64,000 nucleotides of DNA from the NCBI GenBank assembly GCA_000720535.1, contig JOAZ01000003.1, forward strand, positions 124,001-188,000, read 5' to 3'. Shown here piece after piece: positions 19,601-27,163 of the stretch. Position 1 is the first letter of the stretch. Each line of letters opens with the position of its first letter. The stretch comes from Streptomyces halstedii (lineage in GTDB: Bacteria > Actinomycetota > Actinomycetes > Streptomycetales > Streptomycetaceae). Both the position numbers and the translations under genes were made by a program. The notes below the pieces were generated by a model, which was not told the origin of the DNA, did not search any database, and was given only the letters and a program-made list of their open reading frames with translations.

Positions 19601-22600
19601 GGCGTAGAGGGCGATGTCCCCGAGGGTCGTGTCCTTGTCGCTGGGGAGCAGCATGGCGTGGACCCACAGCGGTTGGTCGCCGACCGGTTCGAGGGCGACC
19701 TCGTCCAGGGAGAGCGGCAGCCTGATGCCGTCGCCCGGGGCGGTGTCCTCCCGCAGGGTCTGCGGTGTCAGCAGCGACTGGAAGCAGGCGTCGAGCAGGA
19801 CCGGGTGGAGGTGGTGCCGGGCGGCGTCGCCGCCGATGGCCTGGGGCGGGCGGATCCGGGCCAGTACCTCACCGGGACCGATCCACACCTCCTCGATGGC
19901 CTGGAAGGCGGGGCCGTAGTGGTAGCCGAGCCGGGCCAGCGCGGCGTAGCAGTCCGGTCCGGCGAGGTGCCTGTCGGTGCGTGCGCGGATCGCGGCCGCG
20001 TCGAGCGGGGGCCCCGGATCGCGCCGCTGCCCGGTGCGGACCACTCCGCTCGCGTGCACGGTCCGCTCGCCGTCACCGGCGGCCGGGGAGGCGACGGTGA
20101 AGGCGGCGTCCTCCAGTGAGAGCGAGAGCTGCACGGTCCTGTCCTCGGTGTCGGACAGGAAGAGCGCCTTGCGCAGGTCGACGTCGGCGAGGACGGTGCG
20201 CGTGCCTCCGGTGATCCGCAGGACGGCCTGGGCCGCCATCTCCAGGTAGCCCGCGGCGGGGAACACGACGGTGTCCTGGACGCGGTGGTCGGCGAGGTAG
20301 GGCAGGGTCTCGGTGTCGAGGCGGGCCTGCCAGGTCGGCTCCGCGTGGTCGGTGCGGCGGCCGAGCAGCGGGTGGTCGAGGCGGCCCAGGCGTACCTGGG
20401 CGACCGCCGCCGGCTCGGTCCAGTGGCGGTCGCGCTTCCAGGGATAGCGGGGCAGGGTGACCGGCCGGCCGGCCGGCTGGAGGGTGTCCCAGGCGATGCC
20501 GGTGCCCAGGTTGTGGAGCGAGGCGAGCGAGGCGGCGAACCGCTCGCTCTCGTCCTCCTGGCGGCGGATCGAGGGCAGGGTGAGTCCGGACGCGGCCCTG
20601 GCGTCGAGGCATTCGCGGATCGAGTGGGCGAGCACCGGATGGGGGCCGATCTCCAGGAACACCTGATGGCCGTCGTCGGCCAGGCGGTCGACGGCCGCCC
20701 GGAAGCGCACCCGGTCGCGGACGTTCTTCCACCAGTAGGCCGCGTCGAGTTCGGGGCCTTCCGCGGTCCCCTCCTGCCCGGTGAGGTACAGGGGGACCCG
20801 GGCGGGGCGCGGGGTGAGGCCGGCCAGGGCCTCGAACAGGTCGTCCTTGATCCGTTCCATGCCGACGCTGTGGTACGGGACCTCGACCGTGAGGAACTTG
20901 GCGAAGAGCTGTTCGGCCCGCAGTTCCTCGGCCAGCAGGGTCAGCGCCTCCTCCTCCCCGGCGAGGGTGAGGGAGGTGGGGCTGTTGACGGCGGCGATCG
21001 ACACCCGGTCCCGGTAGGGACGCACCCGCTGTTCCGCCTCGTCCTCCGACAGGCTCACGGCGAGCATGGTGCCCGTCCCGGCCAGGGTCTGCTGGAGCCG
21101 GCTGCGGTGCACGACGATCCGGACCGCGTCCTCCAGCGAGTAGACGCCCGCCTCGTAGAACGCGGCGATCTCACCGGTGCTGTGTCCGGCCACGGCGTCC
21201 GGACGCACCCCGTACGCCCGCCACATGGCCGCGAGTCCGATCTGCACGGCGAAGTTCGCGGGCTGCGCGAGCCAGGTCTCGCCCATCCGCGACGCGGACT
21301 GTGTGGCGGACATCTCCGCGAGCAGCGACCAGTCGGTGAACTGGCCGAGGACCCGGTCGCATTCGGTCACGGCCTCGCGGAAGGCCGGTTCCTCCCGGAG
21401 GAGTTGCCGGCCCATGCCCCACCACTGGGGCCCCATGCCGGTGAAGACCCAGACCAGCCTGCGGTCCTCCGCGGCCCGCAGGCGGCCCTGGACGACCCGG
21501 GGGTGGGGCTCGCCGCGCCGGTATGCCGTGAGCGCCTCGTCCAGTGAGGCGCGCGATGTGTAGACGACGGACAGCCGTTCGGTCAGGTGCTGGCGGCGGT
21601 GTGCCAGGGTGTGACCGAGGTCGGCCAGGGACACCGGGGCGCGGCCGTCGCCGCCGGCCAGTTCGCCCGTGATCCCGGCGGCCAGGTCGCCGAGCGCGTC
21701 CGGGTGACGGGCGCTCAGCGGAAGGATGCTCCAGCCGCGTGCGTCCGCGGTGGTGGGCGCGCACCGGTCGGCGGGTGGGCCGGCGGCGGTGGTCGTGACG
21801 GGGCCGGCGGTCATGGCGGGGCCGTCCGGCGCCGCCGGCGGGGCCTCCTCCAGCACGACGTGGGCGTTGGTGCCGCCGAATCCGAACGAGTTCACCCCGG
21901 CGCGCGCGGGCCCTTCGTGCTCGGGCCACGCGGTCGGCCGGGTGGGGATCTCGTAGGGCAGCGCGTCCGCGTCGATGGCGGGGTTGAGGTGCTCCAGGTT
22001 GATGTGGGGCGGGATGTACCGGTGCTTGAGGCACAGCACGGTCTTGATCAGCCCGGCGATTCCGGCGGCGGACTCGGTGTGCCCGATGTTGGTCTTCACC
22101 GAGCCGACGTAGCAGCGGTCGCCGGGGGCGCGTCCGACCGCGAGGGCCCTGGCCAGCGCGTTGGCCTCGATCGGGTCGCCGACGGGGGTGGAGGTGCCGT
22201 GGGCCTCCATGTACTGGAGCCCGCCGGGGGTGATCCCCGCCTCGGCGCACACGCGGCGGATGAGGGAGACCTGCGCCTCGGCGTTGGGGACGGTGATGCC
22301 GTTCGTACGGCCGTCCTGGTTGACCCCGCTGCCGAGGATCACCGCGTGGATCCGGTCCCCGTCGCGGACCGCGTCCTCCAGCCGCTTCAGCGCGACCAGT
22401 CCGACGCCCTCGGCCCGCACATAGCCGTCGGCACTCGCGTCGAAGGTACGTGAACGGCCCTCGGGTGACAGGAAGCCGCCCTTCGTCTCGGCCACGGTGT
22501 ACTGCGGGGCCATGTGCAGGAGGGTGCCGCCGGCGAGCGCGAGGTCGCTCTCTCCACGGTCCAGCGCCTGGCAGGCCAGGTGTACGGCCACCAGGGAGGA

Positions 22601-23155
22601 GCTGCACGCCGTGTCGATCGAGAGGCTGGGCCCACGGAAGTCGAAGCAGTGCGAGAGGCGGTTCGACACCATCGTCATCATCGTGCCGGTCGCGGTGTGC
22701 GCGGCGAGCGAGGTGAAGCCGAGGTCGGAGAACTGGAGGATCTTGTAATCGAGGGTGAACGCGCCGACGTAGACGGCGACGTCGCTGCCGGCGAGCTCGG
22801 CGGGGCGCTGGCCGCCGTCCTCCAGGGCCTCCCAGGCGACCTCCAGCAGTTTGCGCTGCTGGGGGTCCATGTGGTCGGCCTCGCGGGGGCTGATCCCGAA
22901 GAACGCGGGGTCGAACTCGTCGAATCCGTCGATGTATCCGCCCCGGCCGCCGGTGAGCCGTCCGGGCTTGTCCCGGTGGCGGCTGCCGAGGGTGGTGACG
23001 TCGTACCGGTCGGGCGGCGTGGGGGTGATGCAGTCCTTGCCCTCCATCAGGTTGCGCCAGAACGTCCGGTGGTCCGAGGCACCGCCCGGCAGGCGGCAGC
23101 CCATGCCGATGATCGCCACCTTGCTCCGTAACGGGTTGTTGATCGCATCGGCCAT
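13685..23155 (-). CDS. Iterative hybrid PKS-NRPS of polycyclic tetramate macrolactam type
   Basis: 3156 aa. KS 12-440 (C184, H319, H359). AT about 475-850 (GHSTGE, S659; specificity box VPYH 759-762). DH about 926-1200 (H957, P966; D1122). KR about 1215-1715, with NADPH loop TGAFGALG at 1471-1478 and S1615, Y1628, N1632. ACP S1789. C domain with HHIVSD 1982-1987. A domain about 2320-2835 (TSGSTGRPKAV 2479-2489, FDVFTGD 2524-2530, K2826). PCP S2881. TE with GYSLG (S3001), D3028 and H3128. There is no ER or methyltransferase. This is the architecture and size of PTM synthases, where one PKS module works iteratively to make both polyene chains and the NRPS joins them to ornithine. By manual alignment the A-domain pocket reads about D-V-G-A-L-V-S-V-D-K, close to ornithine-type codes. 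All catalytic residues appear intact. Confidence 0.95.
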   Translation of the reverse strand: MADAINNPLRSKVAIIGMGCRLPGGASDHRTFWRNLMEGKDCITPTPPDRYDVTTLGSRHRDKPGRLTGGRGGYIDGFDEFDPAFFGISPREADHMDPQQRKLLEVAWEALEDGGQRPAELAGSDVAVYVGAFTLDYKILQFSDLGFTSLAAHTATGTMMTMVSNRLSHCFDFRGPSLSIDTACSSSLVAVHLACQALDRGESDLALAGGTLLHMAPQYTVAETKGGFLSPEGRSRTFDASADGYVRAEGVGLVALKRLEDAVRDGDRIHAVILGSGVNQDGRTNGITVPNAEAQVSLIRRVCAEAGITPGGLQYMEAHGTSTPVGDPIEANALARALAVGRAPGDRCYVGSVKTNIGHTESAAGIAGLIKTVLCLKHRYIPPHINLEHLNPAIDADALPYEIPTRPTAWPEHEGPARAGVNSFGFGGTNAHVVLEEAPPAAPDGPAMTAGPVTTTAAGPPADRCAPTTADARGWSILPLSARHPDALGDLAAGITGELAGGDGRAPVSLADLGHTLAHRRQHLTERLSVVYTSRASLDEALTAYRRGEPHPRVVQGRLRAAEDRRLVWVFTGMGPQWWGMGRQLLREEPAFREAVTECDRVLGQFTDWSLLAEMSATQSASRMGETWLAQPANFAVQIGLAAMWRAYGVRPDAVAGHSTGEIAAFYEAGVYSLEDAVRIVVHRSRLQQTLAGTGTMLAVSLSEDEAEQRVRPYRDRVSIAAVNSPTSLTLAGEEEALTLLAEELRAEQLFAKFLTVEVPYHSVGMERIKDDLFEALAGLTPRPARVPLYLTGQEGTAEGPELDAAYWWKNVRDRVRFRAAVDRLADDGHQVFLEIGPHPVLAHSIRECLDARAASGLTLPSIRRQEDESERFAASLASLHNLGTGIAWDTLQPAGRPVTLPRYPWKRDRHWTEPAAVAQVRLGRLDHPLLGRRTDHAEPTWQARLDTETLPYLADHRVQDTVVFPAAGYLEMAAQAVLRITGGTRTVLADVDLRKALFLSDTEDRTVQLSLSLEDAAFTVASPAAGDGERTVHASGVVRTGQRRDPGPPLDAAAIRARTDRHLAGPDCYAALARLGYHYGPAFQAIEEVWIGPGEVLARIRPPQAIGGDAARHHLHPVLLDACFQSLLTPQTLREDTAPGDGIRLPLSLDEVALEPVGDQPLWVHAMLLPSDKDTTLGDIALYADDGSPLGRISGFRAADVEKAATTVARTTIDSWLAETVWTEAPPQPAEDADAAAAARDHGWLLLADGQGVADAFAALAAARGERCHLVRRGDGYTEGGMGGALTVDPGSPADLERLFAHLDRQGGPFRGAVLHLWNLDRPALARCDRRALGDHTGPGAYSLVALARTLLARGGAGRLHIVTRGAQPVLPGEAVEPLGAPAWGIGRVLRHQELIDHPGKLIDLDPRQRSGPDGVRADAEALLREVLTGDEEEVALRAGDRRTSRLSPAAGLTRPLPLRLRADGSYLVTGAFGALGRLLCRTLVRRGARRLILVGRTPVPAREKWSGADPTAAEGRAVALLRELEDLGAQTVLAPLDITDEDALTGWLDAYRSTDPPPVRGVFHLAGQVRDTLVTDLDRSTFDAVHDPKTVGAFLLHRHLKDEPLDHFVLFASIASLLTTAGQTNYAAGNAFLDALAHHRRAQGLPALSLDWGPWATGMIEELGLVDHYLHSRGMSSLAPEAGMGVLERVIGQDHAQLVVATVVDWPVFLAWYPAPPPLVAGLAAAAAPPASGGSGNAFLDAFGAADEETRRCLVAERFAELAAAVLRTTAESVDMAAGLGALGLDSLLAMELRARVHAELGVALPVVALLSGTPAGELAAQLHDGLSALVAAEDSGDGARAVEPHRDESRYPLTQNQKALWFLKHLNPDGYAYNIGGAVEVTVALEPDLMFEAVRRLIARHPALRTNFVLEDGRAVQRVSPDAEPDLALFDVRDQDWDAIHRTIVAEYRKPYDLAHDPLVRFRLFRRGPERWIIMKAVHHIVSDAISTFTFIEELFEVYEALRQGQEPQLPPPAARYLDFLNQQNQFLAGREAAGMLDYWRSHLPAEVPLLDLPVDKPRPAVQTHNGASEFFELDTGLSARVHALARAHHVTPFMVLLSAYYLLLHRYSGQDDIIVGSPVTGRTRQDFASVYGYFVNPLPLHADLSGDPTVAELLEQVRTTVLGGLDNQEYPFVLLVEELGLQHDPSRSAVFQAMFILLTHKVATEQYGYKLDYIELPEEEGQFDLTLSVYEDESEHRFHCVFKYNTDLFLAETVRRMASHYTRLLDQMTRAAGDRATSRLEMLDDTERERLVGRWGRPALPAPGTSPASTGGQEPFLPVHVRIGRVAAARPEAVAVTVPAPDGGARRMTYAELERRAGECAHRLRARGVTTGSVVALRLDKSPELIVTLLAVLKAGGAYLPVQPDQPADRLAHLLRITGAVLLVTDGTTGQEPSGGLPVATVTLDALHATGPEPHRSPVPEDEVGPGSPAYVITTSGSTGRPKAVRVGHGNLASAYTAWRDTYRLEEDVRVHLQMAGPSFDVFTGDLVRALCSGGNLVLADRDLLFDTPRLYRTMRQEHVDCAEFVPAVVRGLMDHCVREDLRLDFMRLLVVGSDAWNVGEYRRLGELCGPETRVVNSYGLTEATVDSAFFEGPADALEPGLMVPIGRPLPHSTLHVLDPHGEPVPPGVPGELWIGGDGVALGYAGDPEQTARRFVTRTLSRRPGATPERFYRTGDIARWDAHGRVHLLGRTDGQVKLRGHRIETGEIEAHLHRWPGLARAVVTVRADTRKDPALCAYCVPAPGAALDRRALRRHLAGALPSYMIPSYFVEMSALPLTSNGKVDLAALPAPRAETRERTHEPPTTLYEVSVARHWKTLLGLEQVGLEDDFFDVGGSSVKLIELLHHLRTEFGVSVPVSRLYRTTTLHGMAATVQEVLHGTSADELPYLSFNGGQPRLLFAFPPAGGHGLVYRGLSAHLPEYTVIGFNYLPGDDKVTRYADLIESARPEGACLLLGYSLGGNLAFETAKELERRGRHVAHVVVLDSRRILEPYEPGDEGIRVFEAELAEHLRKHTGSEAVARETLAHAAEYLAFCGRTPNTGTVTAAVSVITDEEKASLYAAGERGTWHGSSAGTTTVLRGSGTHADMLDPKHLARNAELVRAVLTGDAAHGG

Positions 23156-23262
23156 GTCGAACTCCTCAAGTCGTAATGGCGGGACAGAAGAGGGAGGCGG
23201 CGGAGGGATGGAGGTCCGTCGGGACGCGGCCGGGCCGGCGTCCGGACGGACCGGCTCGGTGG

Positions 23263-24204
23263 TCAGCTCGGCCCGCGCCCGGCTTCCGGGCGCCGCCTCC
23301 AGGGGTGCAGAAGGCTGGCGAGGATCTCGCCGGTACCGGGGAACGAGGCCGGGTCGCTGAGCCCGATCGCGGCCGGTTCACGGCCGGGATGCCAGGTGAA
23401 GCTGCCGAAGAAGTGGTCCCAGCACGAGAGGTCGGAGCCGTAGTGGCCGGCTTCGGACAGGTCGGTGCTGTGGTGCAGGCGGTGCTGCTCGGGGCTGGCC
23501 AGCAGATGGTTGAACCGGCCGATGCGCACATCGATGTTCGCGTGGACGAAGTAGCCCTGGGCGGCCACGAAGAGCCCCACCACCAGGACCGACGAGCGCG
23601 AGAACCCCACGAGCGCCAGCGTCAGTTGGACGAGGCTCTGGGCCAGGACGATGTCCAGCACGTGGTTCACACCGTTGTTGGCGACGTTGACCTTCCGCGG
23701 CACGTGGTGCACCCCGTGCAGTCGCCACAGGAGCGGGTTGCTGTGCCCCAGCCGGTGCACCACGTAGCTGACGAACGATCCGGTCAGCAGGGCCCCGGGG
23801 ATCTCGATGCCGAGGTGGTGGGCCGGCTCCGCGGGCGAGATCCAGCCGACGGTGGCGGTGACCAGGAGCTGGGCCAGCGCGCTCCCGGCCATGGTGAGCA
23901 CGAAGTAGGCGCCGTACCAGCGCCACTCGTCGCTTCCCGGGTGCCACTCCCGCTCGTACGGGATCAGCCGTTCGAGGACGGCGAGATAGACGAGGGTCCC
24001 GACCAGGAAAAGCGGACTGACCCGGGCCGGATCCCAGTGCAGGCGCAATGCCGCCACACCGACCACGACAACCGCCAGCAAAAGCACCGGATAGGCGGTC
24101 ACACGGAGAAGGGAGGCCAGGGAATTCCTGACCTCACCGGTCCCGCCGCTCGAAAGGGGAACCGTAGGATTCCCGCCATCGGCCGACCGTTCGCACTCGT
24201 CCAC
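23263..24204 (-). CDS. Fatty-acid-hydroxylase/sterol-desaturase family protein, PTM hydroxylase
   Basis: This 313-aa membrane di-iron protein has the histidine clusters of the superfamily: HRLGH, LHGVHH, NHVLD and HRLHH. Several hydrophobic spans are visible (near residues 30-50, 60-75, 105-125 and around the central VGLFVAAQGYFVHANI). In HSAF-type pathways this gene hydroxylates the ornithine-derived part of the tetramate. The GTG at 24204 is preferred because GGAGGG lies 6 bases upstream; the frame is open for 28 more codons with no better ribosome site. It is the first gene of the six-gene operon and the synthase follows after 107 bases. Confidence 0.9.
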   Translation of the reverse strand: MDECERSADGGNPTVPLSSGGTGEVRNSLASLLRVTAYPVLLLAVVVVGVAALRLHWDPARVSPLFLVGTLVYLAVLERLIPYEREWHPGSDEWRWYGAYFVLTMAGSALAQLLVTATVGWISPAEPAHHLGIEIPGALLTGSFVSYVVHRLGHSNPLLWRLHGVHHVPRKVNVANNGVNHVLDIVLAQSLVQLTLALVGFSRSSVLVVGLFVAAQGYFVHANIDVRIGRFNHLLASPEQHRLHHSTDLSEAGHYGSDLSCWDHFFGSFTWHPGREPAAIGLSDPASFPGTGEILASLLHPWRRRPEAGRGPS

Positions 24205-24521
24205 CAGCAACCCTCCGCACAAGATGGTGACCCAGGAGAGAAGACCGCATCGGCGCAGTTCAAGGAAGCCCGAGGGGGCCATGGGCACCCCAGGGCATCA
24301 GCTGCCCACCCACCGATTGATTTCGGGCGCCCGGTTCCGACGAAGCGGGTCCCGCCCGGCTGACGCCCCCAGTCCCATCAGCCCAGATCATTCATTTCCG
24401 ATTCCCACGGCTTTAACCACCGACCGGCTCCCGAAATCACGGGCGGCCCACAGTCGTTGGGTATCCGCCACTCCATTGAAGCGGATTTATCCACGCGGAC
24501 GGAATAGCGGAAGACCCGCAT

Positions 24522-24560
24522 CGTCAATGTGAGCTAATTAGTGCGAGTAATAGGCTCACA
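24522..24560 (-). promoter_or_regulatory. Inverted repeat and -35-like hexamer of the PTM operon
   Basis: Arms TGTGAGCTAATTA (24528-24540) and TAATAGGCTCACA (24548-24560) match at 11 of 13 positions across a 7-base centre. Read on the minus strand, the repeat ends directly at TTGACG (24527-24522). A weak TATTCC lies 15 bases further on. This layout suits a dedicated operator at the operon promoter, about 320 bases ahead of the first start codon. The transcription start is not determined. Confidence 0.55.
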
Positions 24561-24592
24561 CGCTCATCGCATCGCCGGGTGAAAGGCTCCTC

Positions 24593-24614
24593 GGCGCACG
24601 CCTCAGCGTGCGCC
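24593..24614. terminator. Perfect 9-bp hairpin
   Basis: GGCGCACGC and GCGTGCGCC enclose the loop CTCA, with no T-run on either side. It lies between the efflux gene and the PTM promoter and may insulate the two transcription units. Confidence 0.45.
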
Positions 24615-24742
24615 CGCACCAGGAACAGCCCTGGCCGCGGGACGGCTCGCGCCCCCGGGTGAGATGACGAGCCGGGGCGCGAATCCGGTGCCGGAACGGC
24701 GCGGGCGCACGCTCCGTACCCGCCCCGGACCGTGGCGGAACG

Positions 24743-24782
24743 ACGCACGGGGTCCCGGCCGTGTGGCCGGAACCCCGTGCGT
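24743..24782 (-). terminator. Terminator hairpin of the MFS gene
   Basis: Arms of 18 bases (24743-24760 and 24765-24782) pair with one mismatch around loop GTGT. It lies 34 bases beyond the MFS stop on the minus strand. There is no U-tail, as is usual for Streptomyces hairpins. Confidence 0.65.
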
Positions 24783-24815
24783 GCGGTCGGACCGTGCCGG
24801 TCCGTCATGGATCGC

Positions 24816-26426
24816 TCAGTGCGTCACCGCGGCCGCCGTCTTCGCCTCGGCGGCGGCGGTCTCCTCGGCGAGGCGCTCCATGCCGCTCTGGGTCCTGAGC
24901 GGCTTCTCCTTGATGAACAGGACGGCGATCAGGGCGAGGAACGCGAAGGGGGCACCGACCAGGAAGACATCCGCGGTCGCGACTCCGTACGCCTGCTCGA
25001 CCACGTGACGGGCCTCTTCGGGCAGGGTGGAGAGGTCGGGGACGCTGTGTCCGCCGCCCCCGCCGGCCGCCGCGCCGCCGAAGCCCTTCTCCATCTCGTC
25101 GGCCACCCGGTGGCCGAGCACGGCTCCCAGCGCGCTCGTACCGATGGCACCACCGAGGCTGCGGAAGAAGGACAGCACCGAGGTGGCAGCGCCGAGTTCC
25201 GAGGCGGGCACGTCGTTCTGTGCCGCCAGGACCAGGTTCTGCATCAGCATGCCGACGCCGACGCCGAGCACCACCATGTACACGCTCAGCAGACCGAACG
25301 AGGAGTCCGCGCTGATGGTGGACAGCAGGCCCATACCGGAGGTCATGATGATGCCGCCCGCCACCAGGAAGCCCTTCCACTTGCCCCGGGCGGAGATGAT
25401 CTGTCCGGCGATCGTGGTCGAGAGCATCAGACCGAGGATCATCGGGAGGCTCATCAGACCCGCGGCGGTGGGCGTCTTTCCGAGCGAGATCTGGAAGTAC
25501 TGGGAGAGGAACACCGTGCCGCCGAACATGGCCACGCCGACGAGCATGCTCGCGACCGTCGTCAGGGCCACCGTGCGGTTGCGGAAGATGGCCAGCGGGA
25601 TCATCGGTTCCTGGACCCTGGACTCGACCACGAGGGCGCAGCCGAGCAGGATCACGCCGGCGGACACCAGGACGACGGTCTGCCACGACGCCCAGTCGAA
25701 GTTGTTGCCCGCGAGCGTCACCCAGAGCAGCAGCGCGCTGACACCGCTCATGATGAGGACGGCGCCGAGGTAGTCGATCTTCACCTCTCTGCGGACCGTG
25801 GGCAGTTTCAGCGTCAGTTGGAGCAGCACGATGGCGATCAGGGCGAACGGCACACCGATGAAGAAGCACCAGCGCCATCCCAGCCAGGAGGTGTCCACCA
25901 GGACACCGCCGATGAGCGGTCCGGCGACGGTGCCGACGGCGAAGACGGCGCCGAAGATCCCGGAGTAGCGGCCCAGTTCGCGGGGCGGGATGATGGCCGC
26001 CATCACGACCTGTGCCAGCGCGGTCAGACCGCCCGCGCCGATGCCCTGGAGTACCCGGCTCACGATGAGCAGGGCGACGCTGTGGGAGAACCCGGCGACG
26101 AGCGAACCGACGACGAACATCCCGAGGGAGAGCTGGATCAGCAGCTTCTTGTCGTAGAGGTCGGACAGCTTGCCCCAGACCGGGACGGTCGCCGTCATCG
26201 CCAGGAGTTCGGCGGTGACGACCCAGGTGTAGGAGGACTGGCTGCCGTGCAGGTCGACGATGATCCGGGGCAGGGCGTTGGCGACCACGGTGGAGGCCAG
26301 GATGGCCACGAACATGCCGGCCATGAGCCCGGACATGGCCTGGAGTATGTGTCTGCGTGTCATGGTCGGTGCGGCCCCTCCGAGCGCACCGGCGGCACCG
26401 CTTTCAGACGTGGGAGCAGCGGTCAT
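24816..26426 (-). CDS. DHA2-type (EmrB/QacA) MFS drug exporter
   Basis: This 536-aa protein has about 14 predicted membrane spans. It carries MFS motif A-like VWGKLSDLYDKKLL after span 2, and motif C-like GAVFAVGTVAGPLIGGVL in span 5, which marks proton antiporters. A Gly-rich loop lies near the C terminus (GGAAAGGGGGHSV). It is preceded by a TetR regulator 77 bases upstream on the same strand, a standard efflux arrangement. Being next to the PTM operon it could export the macrolactam, but the hairpins between them show separate transcription; the substrate is unknown. Confidence 0.9.
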   Translation of the reverse strand: MTAAPTSESGAAGALGGAAPTMTRRHILQAMSGLMAGMFVAILASTVVANALPRIIVDLHGSQSSYTWVVTAELLAMTATVPVWGKLSDLYDKKLLIQLSLGMFVVGSLVAGFSHSVALLIVSRVLQGIGAGGLTALAQVVMAAIIPPRELGRYSGIFGAVFAVGTVAGPLIGGVLVDTSWLGWRWCFFIGVPFALIAIVLLQLTLKLPTVRREVKIDYLGAVLIMSGVSALLLWVTLAGNNFDWASWQTVVLVSAGVILLGCALVVESRVQEPMIPLAIFRNRTVALTTVASMLVGVAMFGGTVFLSQYFQISLGKTPTAAGLMSLPMILGLMLSTTIAGQIISARGKWKGFLVAGGIIMTSGMGLLSTISADSSFGLLSVYMVVLGVGVGMLMQNLVLAAQNDVPASELGAATSVLSFFRSLGGAIGTSALGAVLGHRVADEMEKGFGGAAAGGGGGHSVPDLSTLPEEARHVVEQAYGVATADVFLVGAPFAFLALIAVLFIKEKPLRTQSGMERLAEETAAAEAKTAAAVTH

Positions 26427-26503
26427 CGGCTCACGTTCCTCGTTCTCTTCTACAGGCCCCGACGGGGGCCACGGATGTACGTCAGCCGCTCGGACCGGCG
26501 GCG

Positions 26504-27112
26504 TCAGCCGCTCAGACCGGCGGCGAGCGAGGTGAAGGCCTCGCGGTAGATGCTCTGGAAGGAGCGGGTCCGACCGGACGCCACCCAGAGTTCGGCGGCC
26601 GCGCGCACGGCCGCGACCGACACATGGGCGAGGAGCCTCGGGTAGAGGTCGGCCCCGGGATCCTGGCCGAGTCGCTCGGCGAGGACGGCGACCATGGCGC
26701 GTTCGTCCGCCCCTTGCGCGGCCAGGAAGCCCGGCAGCAGCGAAGGGCTCTTCGTGAGCGCGGCCGCCTGGAGCTCCCAGCGCTCCTGGTCCTCCTCGAT
26801 GTCGGCGAGTTCCCTGCCGATCGCCTCGCGCAGGGCGTCGAACGCCGGCAGATCCTCCGGCGCGTCGAGCACCGCCTGACGCAGGCGGGCGGCGCAGCCC
26901 CGGTCGGGGCGGGTGATCGCGTCCTCCAGACAGGGGAAGTAGTTGAAGAACGTACGGACGGAGACGCCGACCTCGTCGGTGACCGCCTCGACCGTCACGT
27001 TCTCGATTCCCCGCTCGGCGGCGCCGCGCAGTGCCGCGTTCGCAAGGGCGTCACGCGTCGCACGCTTCTTGCGTTCACGCAGCCCGAGGGACGGGGCGTC
27101 GTCGGCACTCAT
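26504..27112 (-). CDS. TetR-family regulator of the adjacent efflux gene
   Basis: About 202 aa. The N-terminal helix-turn-helix reads TVEAVTDEVGVSVRTFFNYF, typical of TetR, followed by an all-helical ligand domain. ATG at 27112 (MSADDAPSLG) is preferred; an in-frame alternative 12 codons upstream would run into the candidate operator and encode an unusual Cys-rich start. It lies upstream of the MFS gene with a gap of 77 bases and probably represses that gene and itself until an exported compound binds. Confidence 0.88.
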   Translation of the reverse strand: MSADDAPSLGLRERKKRATRDALANAALRGAAERGIENVTVEAVTDEVGVSVRTFFNYFPCLEDAITRPDRGCAARLRQAVLDAPEDLPAFDALREAIGRELADIEEDQERWELQAAALTKSPSLLPGFLAAQGADERAMVAVLAERLGQDPGADLYPRLLAHVSVAAVRAAAELWVASGRTRSFQSIYREAFTSLAAGLSG

Positions 27113-27126
27113 GAGGATGCATCCTA

Positions 27127-27149
27127 TGCAAGTTTGCACGATGCGCAAA
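27127..27149 (-). promoter_or_regulatory. Candidate TetR operator upstream of the efflux operon
   Basis: TGCAAGTTTGCA (27127-27138) has 5-bp arms. It overlaps a second symmetric element, TTTGCACGATGCGCAAA (27133-27149), with 5-bp outer arms. The A+T-rich overlapping palindromes lie 15-37 bases before the TetR start. The binding protein is inferred from position. Confidence 0.4.
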
Positions 27150-27163
27150 ACTCGATTTCCGGC

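Larger units (their letters stand above)
24205..24815. other. Non-coding region between the PTM operon and the efflux gene
   Basis: No supported gene lies here. The part up to about 24560 is clearly more A+T-rich than its surroundings and holds the likely PTM promoter. The rest holds two strong hairpins at 24593-24614 and 24743-24782. A 94-codon frame on the minus strand (24808-24524) is Arg/Pro-rich, crosses both hairpins and is not considered real. Confidence 0.6.

Noticed and set aside
24528-24560. Inverted repeat as a transposon end or att site
   Set aside because: No second copy, target duplication, transposase or integrase is visible. Its place at a -35 hexamer fits an operator better.
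24524-24808. 94-codon frame on the minus strand in the PTM/MFS gap
   Set aside because: It runs through two hairpins and the inverted repeat, is Arg/Pro-rich, and has no ribosome site or homologous pattern.
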